Shown: piece after piece, positions 1-10,978 of the stretch
Layout: each line of letters starts with the position of its first letter
How positions within the stretch are numbered: the stretch's first letter is position 1
DNA from: Tetrahymena elliotti 4EA
Lineage: Eukaryota > Ciliophora > Oligohymenophorea > Hymenostomatida > Tetrahymenidae
DNA: 21,494 bases
Direction of reading: 5' to 3'
NCBI GenBank assembly: GCA_000231825.2
Contig: JH720302.1
Span: 1,226,429-1,247,922, forward strand
The notes under the pieces: model-generated
Databases searched by the model: none
The model's input: only the letters and a program-made list of their open reading frames with translations
Told to the model about the DNA's origin: nothing
Translations under genes and position numbers: made by a program

Positions 1-524
1 TACAAAAAAAAGTTTTGTTTTAATTATATTCAAGATGTATTTTGATTTGGAATGTGAGAAATTTTATCTTGAATAAATATTTCATAAAATGAAATTTTAA
101 GAATTGCAAGATGTGTATTTTTTGTAAAAGTAGAAGATCATTTTTATTTTTTGAGGTATATAATAAGTTAAAATTTGTTAATTACTAACATAAAAAATTA
201 TAAATTAATTTTTTAAACATAACTATTAATGATATTTTTAAAAAAACAAAATTTACTATATAGTATTTATTTAATTTCAAAATTTTTTTTGTAAAAGTTA
301 ATCCAATTTTTCTTATTAATAATTACAATAAAATAAATTAAAAAAAAATGTTTTATAAAATATAAAATGTATTTCAGATCTCTGTGAAGTACTTCAATTT
401 CTTTAGATATAAGAACATATTATTATATATTTGAATATAAAAGTTACAAAGCTCTAATTTAGAATCTTACTAAAATCTTCATATTGATTTCAGGTAAAAT
501 TATTCATTTTTCTTTAAATTAATT
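1..524. other. A+T-rich stretch without a recognisable gene
   Basis: No reading frame with coding character was found on either strand. Near 452-470 the phrase CTCTAATTTAGAATC resembles the CTCTAATCTCTAAACT core of the LRR units that start at about 525, so the decayed LRR array may once have reached further left. Nothing else here is supportable. Confidence 0.5.
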
Positions 525-2030
525 CAATCTAAAAACTTTGATTTTTAAGCTAAAGGCTAAAAAATGTTTCAATATTAACTAAATGATTCTAATGAACAAC
601 AACTTTTATTTATGATTGAATTGATTTAATTTTTAATTTTATGTTTTTCTCATTATTTTTAATATTTTTTTATTCAATCTTTATTTTAATAATTCTTTAA
701 AAGAGGTAATGAAATTGGTGATTTAGGTACATAACGATTAGGATCAAGTTTAGCATAGTGCTTTAATCTCTAAACTTTGACTCTTTATCTATAGTAAAAA
801 TAGTGTTTCAATATTAATTATGCATTTTTGAAGGAGGGTGGATAGGATAAATAAAGACTTTAAATTTTTAGCAACGGACTGATTAATTTTGGTTGGTTTA
901 CTACATATTATTTGTCAGCTCGATTGATTTATTAATTCTTATTTGCTGCTTTCAGATTTAATTCAAATTTTAATGTTTTTCTTCTTCTTTTAAATATTTT
1001 TTATCCAATATTCATTTTATAATACAATTATATTGGTGAAGTGGGTGCATAAGAAATAGGCTCTTGTTTAGCACAATACTCTAATCTCTAAACTTTGACT
1101 CTTTAACTAGGGTAAAAATAGTGTTTCAATATTAATTAGGTATTTTTGAATCTATAAAAATGATTTTAATTTGAGCAACTGAATAATTTTGGTTAGTTTA
1201 ATTGATATTATTTATTCAGCTTAATTGCTCTCTCATTCATTAATTCTTATTTTTCCTTTCAGATTTAATTTTAATTATACTGTTTTTCTCATTCTTTTAA
1301 ATATTTTTTTATCCAATATTCATTTTATAATACAATTATATTGGTGAAGTGGGTGCATAAGAAATAGGCTCTTGTTTAGCACAATACTCTAATCTCTAAA
1401 CTTGAATCTTAGCCTCTTGTAAAAATACGTTTCAATATTAATTATGCATTTTTGAAGTAGGGACAATGGGATAAATAAAAACTTAAAATTTTTATCAACT
1501 GAATAATTTTGGTTAGTTTAATTGATATTATTTATTCAGCTTAATTGCTCTCTCATTCATTAATTCTTATTTGCTGCTTTCAGATTTAATTCAAATTTTA
1601 ATGTTTTTCTTCTTCTTTTAAATATTTTTTTATCCAATATTCATTTTATAATTCTTTAAAAGTGACAATTATATTGGTCATTTGGGTGTATAAGGATTAG
1701 GATCTGGCCTAGCATAGTGCTCTAATCTCTAAAATTTGACTCTTGACCTTGGTAAAAATAGTGTTTCATTATTAATTATGCATTTTTGTAGGAAGAAGAA
1801 TGGGATAAATAAAGACTTTAAATTTTTGCAACTGACTCATTTTGGTTGGTTTATTTCATATTATTTATTCAGCTTAATTGCTCTCTCATTCATTAATTCT
1901 TATTTTTCCTTTCAGATTTAATTTTAATTATACTGTTTTTCTCATTCTTTTAAATATTTCTATATTCAATATTTATTTACTATTGAGTGAATAATATTAG
2001 TCATTTGGGTGAATAAAGAATCAGACCAAA
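525..2030 (+). repeat. Tandem array of ~310-333 bp units (LRR exon plus intron)
   Basis: The core CTCTAATCTCTAAACTTTG and close variants recur at 761, 1079, 1387 and 1720, giving unit lengths of 318, 308 and 333 bp. A shortened divergent unit starts near 525, and the last unit fades near 2030. Units 2 and 3 share an identical stretch of about 90 bp (roughly 1000-1095 and 1310-1400). Intron variants alternate: 761 and 1387 carry GCTGCTTTCAGATTTAATTC, while 1079 and 1720 carry TTTCCTTTCAGATTTAATTT. The unit length is not a constant multiple of three, so exon and intron were duplicated together at the DNA level. Confidence 0.85.
1752..1987 (+). other. Probable intact intron in the LRR array
   Basis: The donor G|GTAAAAATAG follows the codons for NLTLDL. 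The acceptor TATTGAG| precedes TGAATAATATTAG. Joining them restores the LRR frame, giving LTLDL-V-NNISHLG, which is the expected end-to-start transition between two repeats. Terminal GT and AG are present. The acceptor context is not the common ciliate TAG, so the exact 3' boundary is inferred from the repeat register. Confidence 0.45.
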
Positions 2031-2079
2031 ACTTATGAAAGCAAAAAAATTAGTTAAATTATCATTTTACTGTTATTGA

Positions 2080-3046
2080 TATTTAAATGACAGATATTAA
2101 TTGTTTTTAAATAATTTAATGTTGATCACATATTATATAATTTGTTAAAACATGAATAAATTACATTTTAATATTGAAGCTAAAAAAAATAAAAACCAGA
2201 AAGTTAAAAATTACAAAATTACAATATTTTATTTAGTATTCCATAATTTTATTATAAACTCATTAGAATTTTACATTTCCTCTTAATTTAAAATATTTGA
2301 AATTTTTTTATCTTATTTTTATTTTCTAAATACACTTTATCAAATTTTCATTCATGTTAATATTATTATTTTATTTATGGACATCAAAATTCAATATATT
2401 TTGTTAATTATGGATTTCTTAAAGTATTATTAACCAGTAAATCTATGTATTCTATGCAGTAAATATGATTAATTTTTTATATTAAAAATTAGAAATTTAA
2501 AATTTAACTTAATTACTAATTATCTCATTAATACTTTAATTATTTAATAAAATCTTTTGTATTAAAAATAATTTTCCATTAGGATTTTGATTTTACCACT
2601 TTCTATTTTAAAATAAATTGATCATTTTAGAATAAATAAATTTGAGTTATGTTTTTTCATTTTAAACAATTCAGTAGGATGTAAATTGTATTTATTTGCA
2701 AACATATTTTTTTTTAAAAAAAAACCTTTTTATAGAAGTAATTTCTTTAAAATCTTAAATATAAAAAAATAGTACAATTTTTTATAGTTATTGCACTCCA
2801 TTTAATTATAAAATTAGAAACCAAATCCCAAAATAAACATAATTAAGAAAATCTTAAATTTTTTATTACAATATAGAAAATAGGATATTTTATGGATTTG
2901 TTTTCTTTAATTAATGTTCTATTGATGTAAATTTTACCATAGTTTGTAAATGATTTTGGATTTTGATTTAAGAAAGTCAATTAATAATTTAATTATTTTC
3001 GAGCAAATAAGATTAAAATAAATTCGAACAAATATTTCTACCTCAA
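2080..3046. other. A+T-rich spacer upstream of gene A
   Basis: About 970 bp, almost entirely A/T runs. No protein with family resemblance, RNA gene or repeat was recognised. The promoter and 5' leader of the gene starting at 3047 must lie here, but no defined motif can be supported. Confidence 0.5.
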
Positions 3047-6000
3047 ATGAATTTCTCTATTTGTATTTGGAAACACAAAAATTCACTCAGATTACTAATA
3101 CTTCTATTTGCTTTAGTTGAAGCAATTTCAACTATTAACTACAAATAGTTAAACTATGAGGAAAGATTCAAATAGTAAAGAATTATTCACTTAAATGAAT
3201 ATTATTTTGGAGATTTTTTGTTTGAAAATTCAGATTCCTCTTAAGCTGACATTAATTAATTTGTAATCTCAGGATGGTTTTTTATCAGATGTGTAGGAAT
3301 GGATAAGAACCTGTTTTCAATCATGCTATAACAATAAGTTATATTGACTATTTCTTTTAGTGTAGGTACAAATACCTTCAGATAAACAATTCTTTCATCA
3401 AGTGAAGAAAAACCTGTTAGTATTCTGGCTGCAAGTATGTGGTTATTGGTTGAATCAGAAATGACTCTAATCAGCAATTAAATTTAAGCTCAAACATCTA
3501 TTCATGGTTAGGGAAATGAATTTTTAGCTACTTTTAGTTCTTAGTCTTAAAATTTTAATCAATTACTAACCAAGAAGTATATTATTCTCTAGATAGGAAA
3601 TTCATCCTAAAAGCCAGGAATTTATGAATCTTGTGCTTTTACTAAATATATTTATATTTTTTGGGATTCGAATGTTGATAATAGCAAAAAATCAAGCTAT
3701 TCAGATGATTTCACAGCATTACAGACCTAATTAGTTTGGAATTTTGACTTCTTTTATACTTAATCTAATCCGAATCAATATTTAAATACAGCTAAATCAA
3801 TGAAGTTATATTCAAGTTCATTTTTGATAAGCAATTCATAAATTCTGCTTGTCAAATTTGGTACATAGTTTAAAACAGATTATGTAAATCCTCTTGATTA
3901 TGGTGGGCTAGTTATAACTTTTCACTTTAAATTATCTTCTTTACCAGTTTAAGAAATAATATTATTTTCAATTCAAAATTTTTAGCAATAAATTTAGATT
4001 TCTATTGATTCATCTCATAAAATAAAACTAAACTAGGCTTTGGGGTTGCAAATATCTTTAAATTAGTGGAATTAAATTACTCTTATTATCAAAACCTTAA
4101 TATTTAATAAGGCTTATTTGATTGTTAACACACTTATTAATTAAATCTAAGAAGTAGATTTGAATTAATCTTTTATTATTGGGTAACCACAATTTGGGGA
4201 TAATTTAAATACTCAAGACATATAATTTAGTCATATCAGATATTATAAAGGAGCTTTCCTAACTTCAAATTAAGGCCATTGTTTATTATAGAGTTCTGTA
4301 AAAGATTGTATAATATGTTAAGATAGTTTCTTTATTAATTATCAAAGCGATTTAAGCTGTGAAGCCTAAGAACTACCAAGTTAGAATGTCACAAAAGATA
4401 ATATTATTGATTGGAATGAAAATTTTTAGACCTGTTAATAAGGTATGGTATATGATTCGATTACACATAAATGTCGTTGTATGAATTAATATTATATGAA
4501 CAGTAATAATAAATGTGTAAAATGCCCAAATTACTGCAATGGATGCATAAACTAAAAAACCTGTATAGAATAAGATCCTTTAAGATTTAGTAATGGATCA
4601 TGCCCATAAGGTTATTTTGATGACGAATATTCTTGCATTAGTTCAAAATTAACTATTTATAGCTAAAATAACATTGTCAAAAAATTTTAATAACCAGATC
4701 TAAAAAATTGTCCAACAGTTACTGATTTTAGCGATTATTTATTAAATGATAGCACTCTTAATTTATCTTCACAAAAGTCTTACTCCTTTTTAATAAGCTT
4801 TTCTTACTATTCTCCAGTTATTAATGATAATAAGTCCTTTGCTTTTTTTAAAGATGGGAGCAATGAAATATTTACTTTTTCAGTTGTTTTAGAACCTGGT
4901 TATGCTTATATTTGTTTTGAAATAGAAGGATAGAAAGTTTATAAAGCAGCTTTTTAGCCTACTTAACCATATTGGATAGTTATTTGGACTGATTTAAAAT
5001 AATTAATAATACTTATTAAATCTAATTCTTAGCTTTTTTACAAAACATTTGATTTAAATTATAATTAAAAATTAAGTCAACCAGTATTTTGCGTTGGACC
5101 TTGCCAATCTAGTTATTATACAAATTCATATTAATGCGGAAATCTTAGTGATAGACCTCTAATCTTCATAAGGAATATAACTAACCCAATAAATGATATT
5201 GTCAGTTTACAAAATCTTATGTCAAATCCTACTATTAACATAGCATTATTCAATATTGACTTGTTCTCTGATTTAACAACCGCATTTAAAAACTAAATTG
5301 CCTCTTATCTTTCTCTGGTTTTGGATTTTCAAAATACCCCTGTATTGATACACAAATTGAAGGGATTTGGATTTAATAAGTAAGTAAAAGCAAGTGTTTA
5401 AAATATAAATATCTCTGGATATTATTGGATATCATTTTATTGTACAATTACTCTTGAGGTTATTAATTCTCAAATATCTCTTTTATCCTATACTCTTGGT
5501 CAATCAGTAGAATATTTTCTAGTTCCTGATGGTTAAAATATTTTAATAAGAATTTGTTACTTAACCTAATGTATAGATTCAAAATATTCTAAACTTAACT
5601 TGGGTTAAACAAATAATTTATTCATCTTTATGAGATTTCAAAGCCCGTTCTCAGGGGGCATTCACTTTGTAGAATTCGATATTATCTGCAATTATCTTAG
5701 AGAATAAATCTAATTTCTAAGTAAATTTTTTTCAGTAAGTATGCCTGTTATAAATCTAAATATAGGCCTTTAAATATATGATACTGAAGATTTCTTATTT
5801 TACTTAAATTTGATAAGTATAGACAAAGGTGATGGATTATATTATTTTGATTATAATCCCAGTGAGAAATGTTTTATATTTTCATAAATTGATTAAATGA
5901 AGTGTCTTTACTATAAAAATAATTTAGTAAATTATTAAGGTCAGATGATTACTGTTGAGGAATGTCAAAGCTTCAATAAAAATTAATCAAACTATTTTAT

Positions 6001-8440
6001 TGTCAATAACTCTACAAGAGAGTGTATAGATTCAAAACAATCTTTTACAGATTGCTTAGCTGTCGATTTTCTAAATAATGATTTATAATGTGTAGAATGC
6101 AATAAAGCTAATGCTGATCCAAAAAGTAATTGTAATTGTGAAGAAGGATATTTTTTAGATAATGACACACAAATTTGTCTTAAATGTCATCCAATTTGTT
6201 AAACATGTTAGGGAAATATGAATAATTGTACAAAATGCAAAAATTCTAATCAAGTTGTACCTTCTTGCTCTTGCATATTTAGAAACTAATTTATAAATGA
6301 AAATTTTTAGTGCTAAGATTGCTCCTAAAAGTGTGAAGGATGTGAAATGACATAAGATTCCTGTTTAAAATGCTCATTGAAAAGAATAAATCCTCCTTTG
6401 TGTTAATGTGATAATAGTAAATATATAGAAATAAATGGTGAATGTTAAGATATCATTTGTGATAATAAATGCGAGAAGTGTTAACTTGATCTTTCATTAA
6501 ATATTATTGCTTGTTTAAAATGCAAACCTGGAAGATAAAACTCTCCTCTCTGTACTTGTATCGATAATTACAAAGAAAACCCAGATGGTACTTGCTCTCC
6601 TTGTGCATCTGGTTATTATTTAGATCCTATTACAAAATAATGCGAAGCTTGTTAACTTCCATGTGTTTAATGCAATAATTCGAGTGAATAGTGTACTTTT
6701 TGCTACTAAGGATTTCTATTAATTGGCTAATAATGTGTTTGTGGGTAAGAAAAAGAATTAACTTAAAATTCAAAAGGTTATGACTCTTAGTTAATTTGTA
6801 AATAAGGTATGAAAATTTAATTAACTGTGACACTTCAACAAAATAATTATATATTGGCTTTTACTTTTGATAAAAATTTAAAAAATATAAATTTTAAGCA
6901 AAGTCCTCTCTATACTTTAATTTAAATCTAATTATCAGAAGTCCCTTAATCATATTATTCTTTTGATAATTCATTAATATCAGAAAACAAGCTTACTGTT
7001 AGAATGAGAGTTAACACAAGTTTTAAAGTAACCATAGGAACTATTCTCTTTTTAAAAACAAATGCTTTTATTAGTGAAGACAACGTGTCTGCTTTAAGCT
7101 CATATTATCTAACTAATCCTATTTAATTTTAAATTGGGCCTTTCATTTTCAATGATAATATATATGAAAATACTATGGCTTCTGTTATGAACAATATTTA
7201 AAATAGTGAGTATTAAAATTTTATTAATTTTATTTAGCAAACACAAATACTCTTTAGTTTCTTAAATTCAGCATAACCAACACTGCTCTTCTTATTCTTA
7301 AGAGCTACACTACCACCAAATTTATATATTTTTTATCAGGTGTTTGGAACATTTGCTTTTCCTAAAGTTGTGGATTACCAGTCAACAGACTACAAATAAA
7401 CCTTTAATATTCTTGGATTAAAATTAGATGAATCAGAAGTTTTTTTAACTGATAATGAAATCTTTAGAAAAATAGGATTTTCAAATAGTTTCTTAGTTAA
7501 TACATTTTTGGTGATCATTAAATATACTATATTATTAATCATTTATGGTTTAATTTCCTTCATAACATAATTTTAATTCTCCTCTCCAAATATAAAACTG
7601 AATATATTTAAAGTTAAAATTAAATTACTATAAAAAATAAATTCTGAAAATGAAACTAATTTATTACTAATTACTATATCTATTATTTCACAATTTACAA
7701 CATTCTAGCATAATTTATGGTCTGTAAGATATGGTTATTATTTTGCAATAATTTTTTTGGTGATATTCATTATATCTTTTTATTACAATTTGATTGAAAT
7801 TAATAATTAAAGATTAAGAAATGAGAACCTATTCTCACTTTAGTTTACAGATAGACTACCTGGAGAGAAATCAAAACTCTCAATGATAAAAAGAAACTAT
7901 TTCTTGATTTAGCTTTCAAAAAAATATTTAGCTCTAATAATAATATTTAGTTTATATAACAGTCCTTTTGCTGTATGTATAATTCTAGGAATAATTTTTT
8001 TATTATCATTTCTTTATACATTCTTTTGCAAACCCTATAAAAATGTTGTGAACAGAGTAATAAAAATATTAGGAGAGCTAATTTATTCTACTGTTTGGTT
8101 TCTTCATGTTTACATCTTATTGATAGAAAATAAACTAAATAAAGAGTAATAGCTAAAATAGGATACTGTAAAAGCTTATCTATAAATAGGAAATATAGTT
8201 ATATTACTTTTATTTATTTTTAATACTATTTTTTTAATTGATATTTTGATCTTTTTATTTAATTTAGCAAGAGACTTTTGCAAAAAAAAAGATTAGTAAA
8301 ATTAAAAATAAGAAGGAAAGTTAGAAGTTTTAAAATTTGAAGTAAATAAAGAGAATATCCTAACAGGAACATAAAATAGATAATAAAAAAGTACAAATTC
8401 TTTAAATACTAAAAGCTGTAAAAATTAAATCTAATATTGA
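3047..8440 (+). CDS. Gene A: giant LamG-like, Cys-rich, multipass surface protein
   Basis: Single uninterrupted frame of 1,797 aa, TGA stop, with well over a hundred in-frame TAA/TAG read as Gln. The start gives a signal peptide (basic stretch, then RLLILLFALVEAIS). From about 76 to 400 come two beta-rich segments with laminin-G/ConA-like phrases (ISGWFFIRC; FGGLVITFHFKL in the paralogue; LNQWNQITLIIK near 339). Cys clusters follow at about 410-530, then a third LamG-like segment at about 570-660. Next is a beta-rich region with a highly conserved block at 766-801. A furin/growth-factor-receptor-type array of CxxC pairs spans about 995-1250, then a conserved stalk containing NSAQPTLLF and GFSNSFLVN. 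About six hydrophobic helices lie between 1482 and 1745, and the tail is Lys/Gln/Asn-rich. Predicted plasma-membrane protein with a large ectodomain. Function is unknown: receptor or adhesin by architecture only. The paralogue at 10979-16459 aligns end to end. Confidence 0.92.
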
Positions 8441-10978
8441 AGTTCAGTTGAAAATAGCAATTTGAAAATTAAAAATATGATTATCGCTGTTTAAAGGTGA
8501 TATACCAAATATTTAAATAAAAAATCTTTAAAGTATTTAAAAATATACTATTTAATAAATTTTTAATTATGATAAATTCTAATTATAAGCCTAAAAATAA
8601 TGTCAGGAAAATATTCATAATTTTTTATTCTAATTCAAAAAAATAAAAAGAAAATTTTTAAGATAAGTTTTCAAACTATTTATTTATATGCTGTATGTAT
8701 TTAAAAAAACTATTTGATAATATTAAAATAATTAATAATTAAAATAAATTAGTGCTTGATAAATTTTTGGTTCATCATAAATTTGAATTTAGGTCAACAA
8801 TAATATTTTCCTTTTTATTTATTATTCTAAAATTAGATAATCTTTTATAAAAGAATAAGATATTTACTTATCATATTTTATTTTTCTAATGAAACCTAAT
8901 AAAAATACATCAAAAAATTCTTATATAATGAATAAGCTAATTAAAACCAAAACTCAAATAAATGAAAATCAATCAAATTTTAAATTTTGATTTTAGCGAA
9001 CATGATGATAAAATAATTTAAAATAATTTTTTTAGAACCTAATTCTGCTTTTAAAAATATAATTAGACATAATATCTCAAAGGATATAAGTAAATATTTA
9101 TTAGTTATTTATTAAAACAATCAAATTTCTAAATTATTTCTATTCATTTTTAACATTTCCAAAATTTATCAGCTTAACAATTGCCTAACGATATTTTAAT
9201 TAGATGATTTTTTTTGAGTAAATTAAATCTTTTTTTATTATTTAAATTTTATTAAAGCTTTTGATTATTTTTACACATGAAAATCAAGTTTAATAAATAC
9301 CACTTAATTAGCAATTTTTACAAGTATAACTTTAATTTTGAAATATTTCAAACACATACTTTTTTTTCTCTTGAGTAAACATGATAAAATTAAAATTATT
9401 TTTTTTATTCTAATCCATTTTTGTATAAATTTTTGCTTAAAAATGTTGTCAATGATGAAATTTTGCCTATTCAACTAATTCTTTTTGATTTCTTTTACAT
9501 CAAAAACATCATTTAATAATTTACCACTAATTAAATTTTTCATAATTAATAAAAAATACTTTATTTTTCATTTATTTTGACTATTAAGACTCGCACAAAA
9601 TAATGATTAGAAAAACAATATTTAATTATCCTCTCTAAATTAAAAGGTTCTAGAAATTTATTTTAAAAGTTTTAAAAAATTAAGAAAAAATTATTTTTTT
9701 GTGTTTATATTTGGATAAGATAAAGAATATAAAAAAGAAGAAAATATTTGTTTATATATATAATTGACTTTTTAATTCATAATTAATTTCGTTTACACAT
9801 CTATTGTTATTTTTTTTTGAAAAAATCAGGTTTATTTTTGATTTATAAAAATTCCGATTTAAAGTAATTACTGTAATTGAAATAAGAAATGAATAATTCC
9901 ACAAAATTAATATTTTTGTTTAAAACTGAGATTACTAAAACCTTAAATTCCTTCTACTCATTGTATCAATTGTAAGATAAGAATTATTAAATTATATTGA
10001 AGATTGAGTTAAAAAATATTCACAATTTAATTTTTAAATATGATTATTTTTCTCTTTTAAATTATTTTTAATTATTTTTAGAAAAATTAATAAAAAATAT
10101 AAAAATAATTTTAAAACTTTAAATTATTTTTGAAACAAATATTCTTGAAAATAAAGAATAGTTATAAGTACACTTTAAACAAAATACTCCAAATTCTAGA
10201 TTTTTTCTCGTAAAAATTCAATTAAATCAAGCATTTATAAGTTAATAGACTTTTCATTCAAACACTTTCTTTACACATCTTTTTTTTATTTATTCATATT
10301 TTGTGATTTTAAGTGCTATTAGAGATATAATGTAAATAAATTTTTCTATTTAATTTAAAGCAAAAAAGTGGGTAATTTAATAGAAAGAAAATATTTGATA
10401 GCTTTTATTTCATAACAAAGCTTAAAAAGCTAATAAAATATTTTTAAAGTATAGATTCATAAAATTTGTATTGATTTTAAAATTTAATTGAACCAAAAAA
10501 CTTCTTTAAAATAATTAAAAAAGTAAATTATTTCTATTTATTTTAAAGTATTTTTACACTTTCGAATTTCCAAAACAGATCTTTTTGGAAAAAATTTTCT
10601 ATAATATTAATTTTATGACTGACTAAAAAATTTTGGAATCAAATTTCCTAAACCATATAAATTGAATTATAAATTTATTTTGTTGTTTATGCTTACTAAG
10701 AAATACAAAACTATTATTATTAAAAGTTAAAATTGCACAATCATTAATATTCAGATCAATTTAGTTTAAATATTACATGAATAAATTATTGTTTTTTTTT
10801 TGCGTTGCTAATTAAGTAATATACTGATGTACTAATGATTTTATTCTTATTTAAGCTTTTATCGATATTTTATGATAAATTTTTACTTAATTTACTTTAA
10901 TTAATAATTTTATTTCAAGTACTATTTTTATATTTACATTAAGAAATAAGACAAATCACAAAACTTGATTAATTTGTA
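8441..10978. other. Long A+T-rich spacer between the two intact genes
   Basis: About 2.5 kb of very A+T-rich DNA with homopolymer runs and no open coding frame of recognisable character. Apart from a weak relic of the neighbouring gene family near 9035-9400 (separate entry), nothing can be supported. No tRNA-like or GC-rich RNA gene stands out. Confidence 0.55.
9035..9400 (+). pseudogene. Fossil fragment of a LamG-like family gene
   Basis: 9304-9358 matches gene B 12096-12150 without gaps at 46 of 55 positions by direct comparison. The match continues upstream with small gaps: AATTAAATC...TTATTAAAGCTT near 9220-9260 parallels the gene A/B stretch encoding LNQWNQ(V/I)TLIIK...NKAYLIVNT. A phrase near 9045 (CTAATTCTGCTTTTAAAA) resembles gene A at about 3839. 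No reading frame survives. The piece corresponds to the second LamG-like segment (about residues 265-395). The 55 bp match is seen directly. The wider extent is inference, because A+T-rich DNA inflates chance similarity. Confidence 0.45.

Larger units (their letters stand above)
525..2079 (+). pseudogene. Decayed leucine-rich-repeat gene with one LRR per exon
   Basis: With TAA/TAG as Gln, short segments translate as ribonuclease-inhibitor-type LRRs of pattern N-x-IG-x-x-G-x3-LG-x2-LA-x-C-x-NL-x-x-LTL. The best are 708-793 (begins NEIGDLGTQRLGSSLAQ) and 1667-1751 (begins NYIGHLGVQGLGSGLAQ, ends NLTLDLG). Weaker ones lie at 527-556, 1026-1111, 1334-1400 and 1988-2079. About 200-240 bp separates them, and the splice signals recur at the same place: donor GTAAAAATA directly after the LTLDLG-like end, acceptor ...GAG just before the N-x-IG start. 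Only the last intron has both ends intact. The acceptor is deleted before 1026 and 1334 and altered before 1667, the first donor reads GCTAAA, and the 1334 exon has a one-base loss giving TGA. No start codon or other domain is visible. Such LRRs mediate protein binding. The LRR identity is seen directly. That it is a pseudogene rather than an alternatively spliced gene is inferred. Confidence 0.65.

Noticed and set aside
886..900. Resemblance to the Tetrahymena chromosome breakage sequence (ATTTTGGTTGGTTTA, repeated at 1839-1853)
   Set aside because: Only about 11 of 15 positions agree with the known 15-mer complement, and the motif is simply part of the repeated LRR intron. There are no telomeric repeats nearby.
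1736..1921. Short standard-code open frame starting MTLDLGKNSVS
   Set aside because: The opening is part of an LRR read under the ciliate code, and the rest is the following intron. It is not a separate 61-residue gene.
3256..3477. Minus-strand short open frame; likewise 6630-6833 minus and 12114-12296 plus
   Set aside because: They lie inside genes A and B in other frames, have no family resemblance and vanish as candidates once TAA/TAG are read as Gln.
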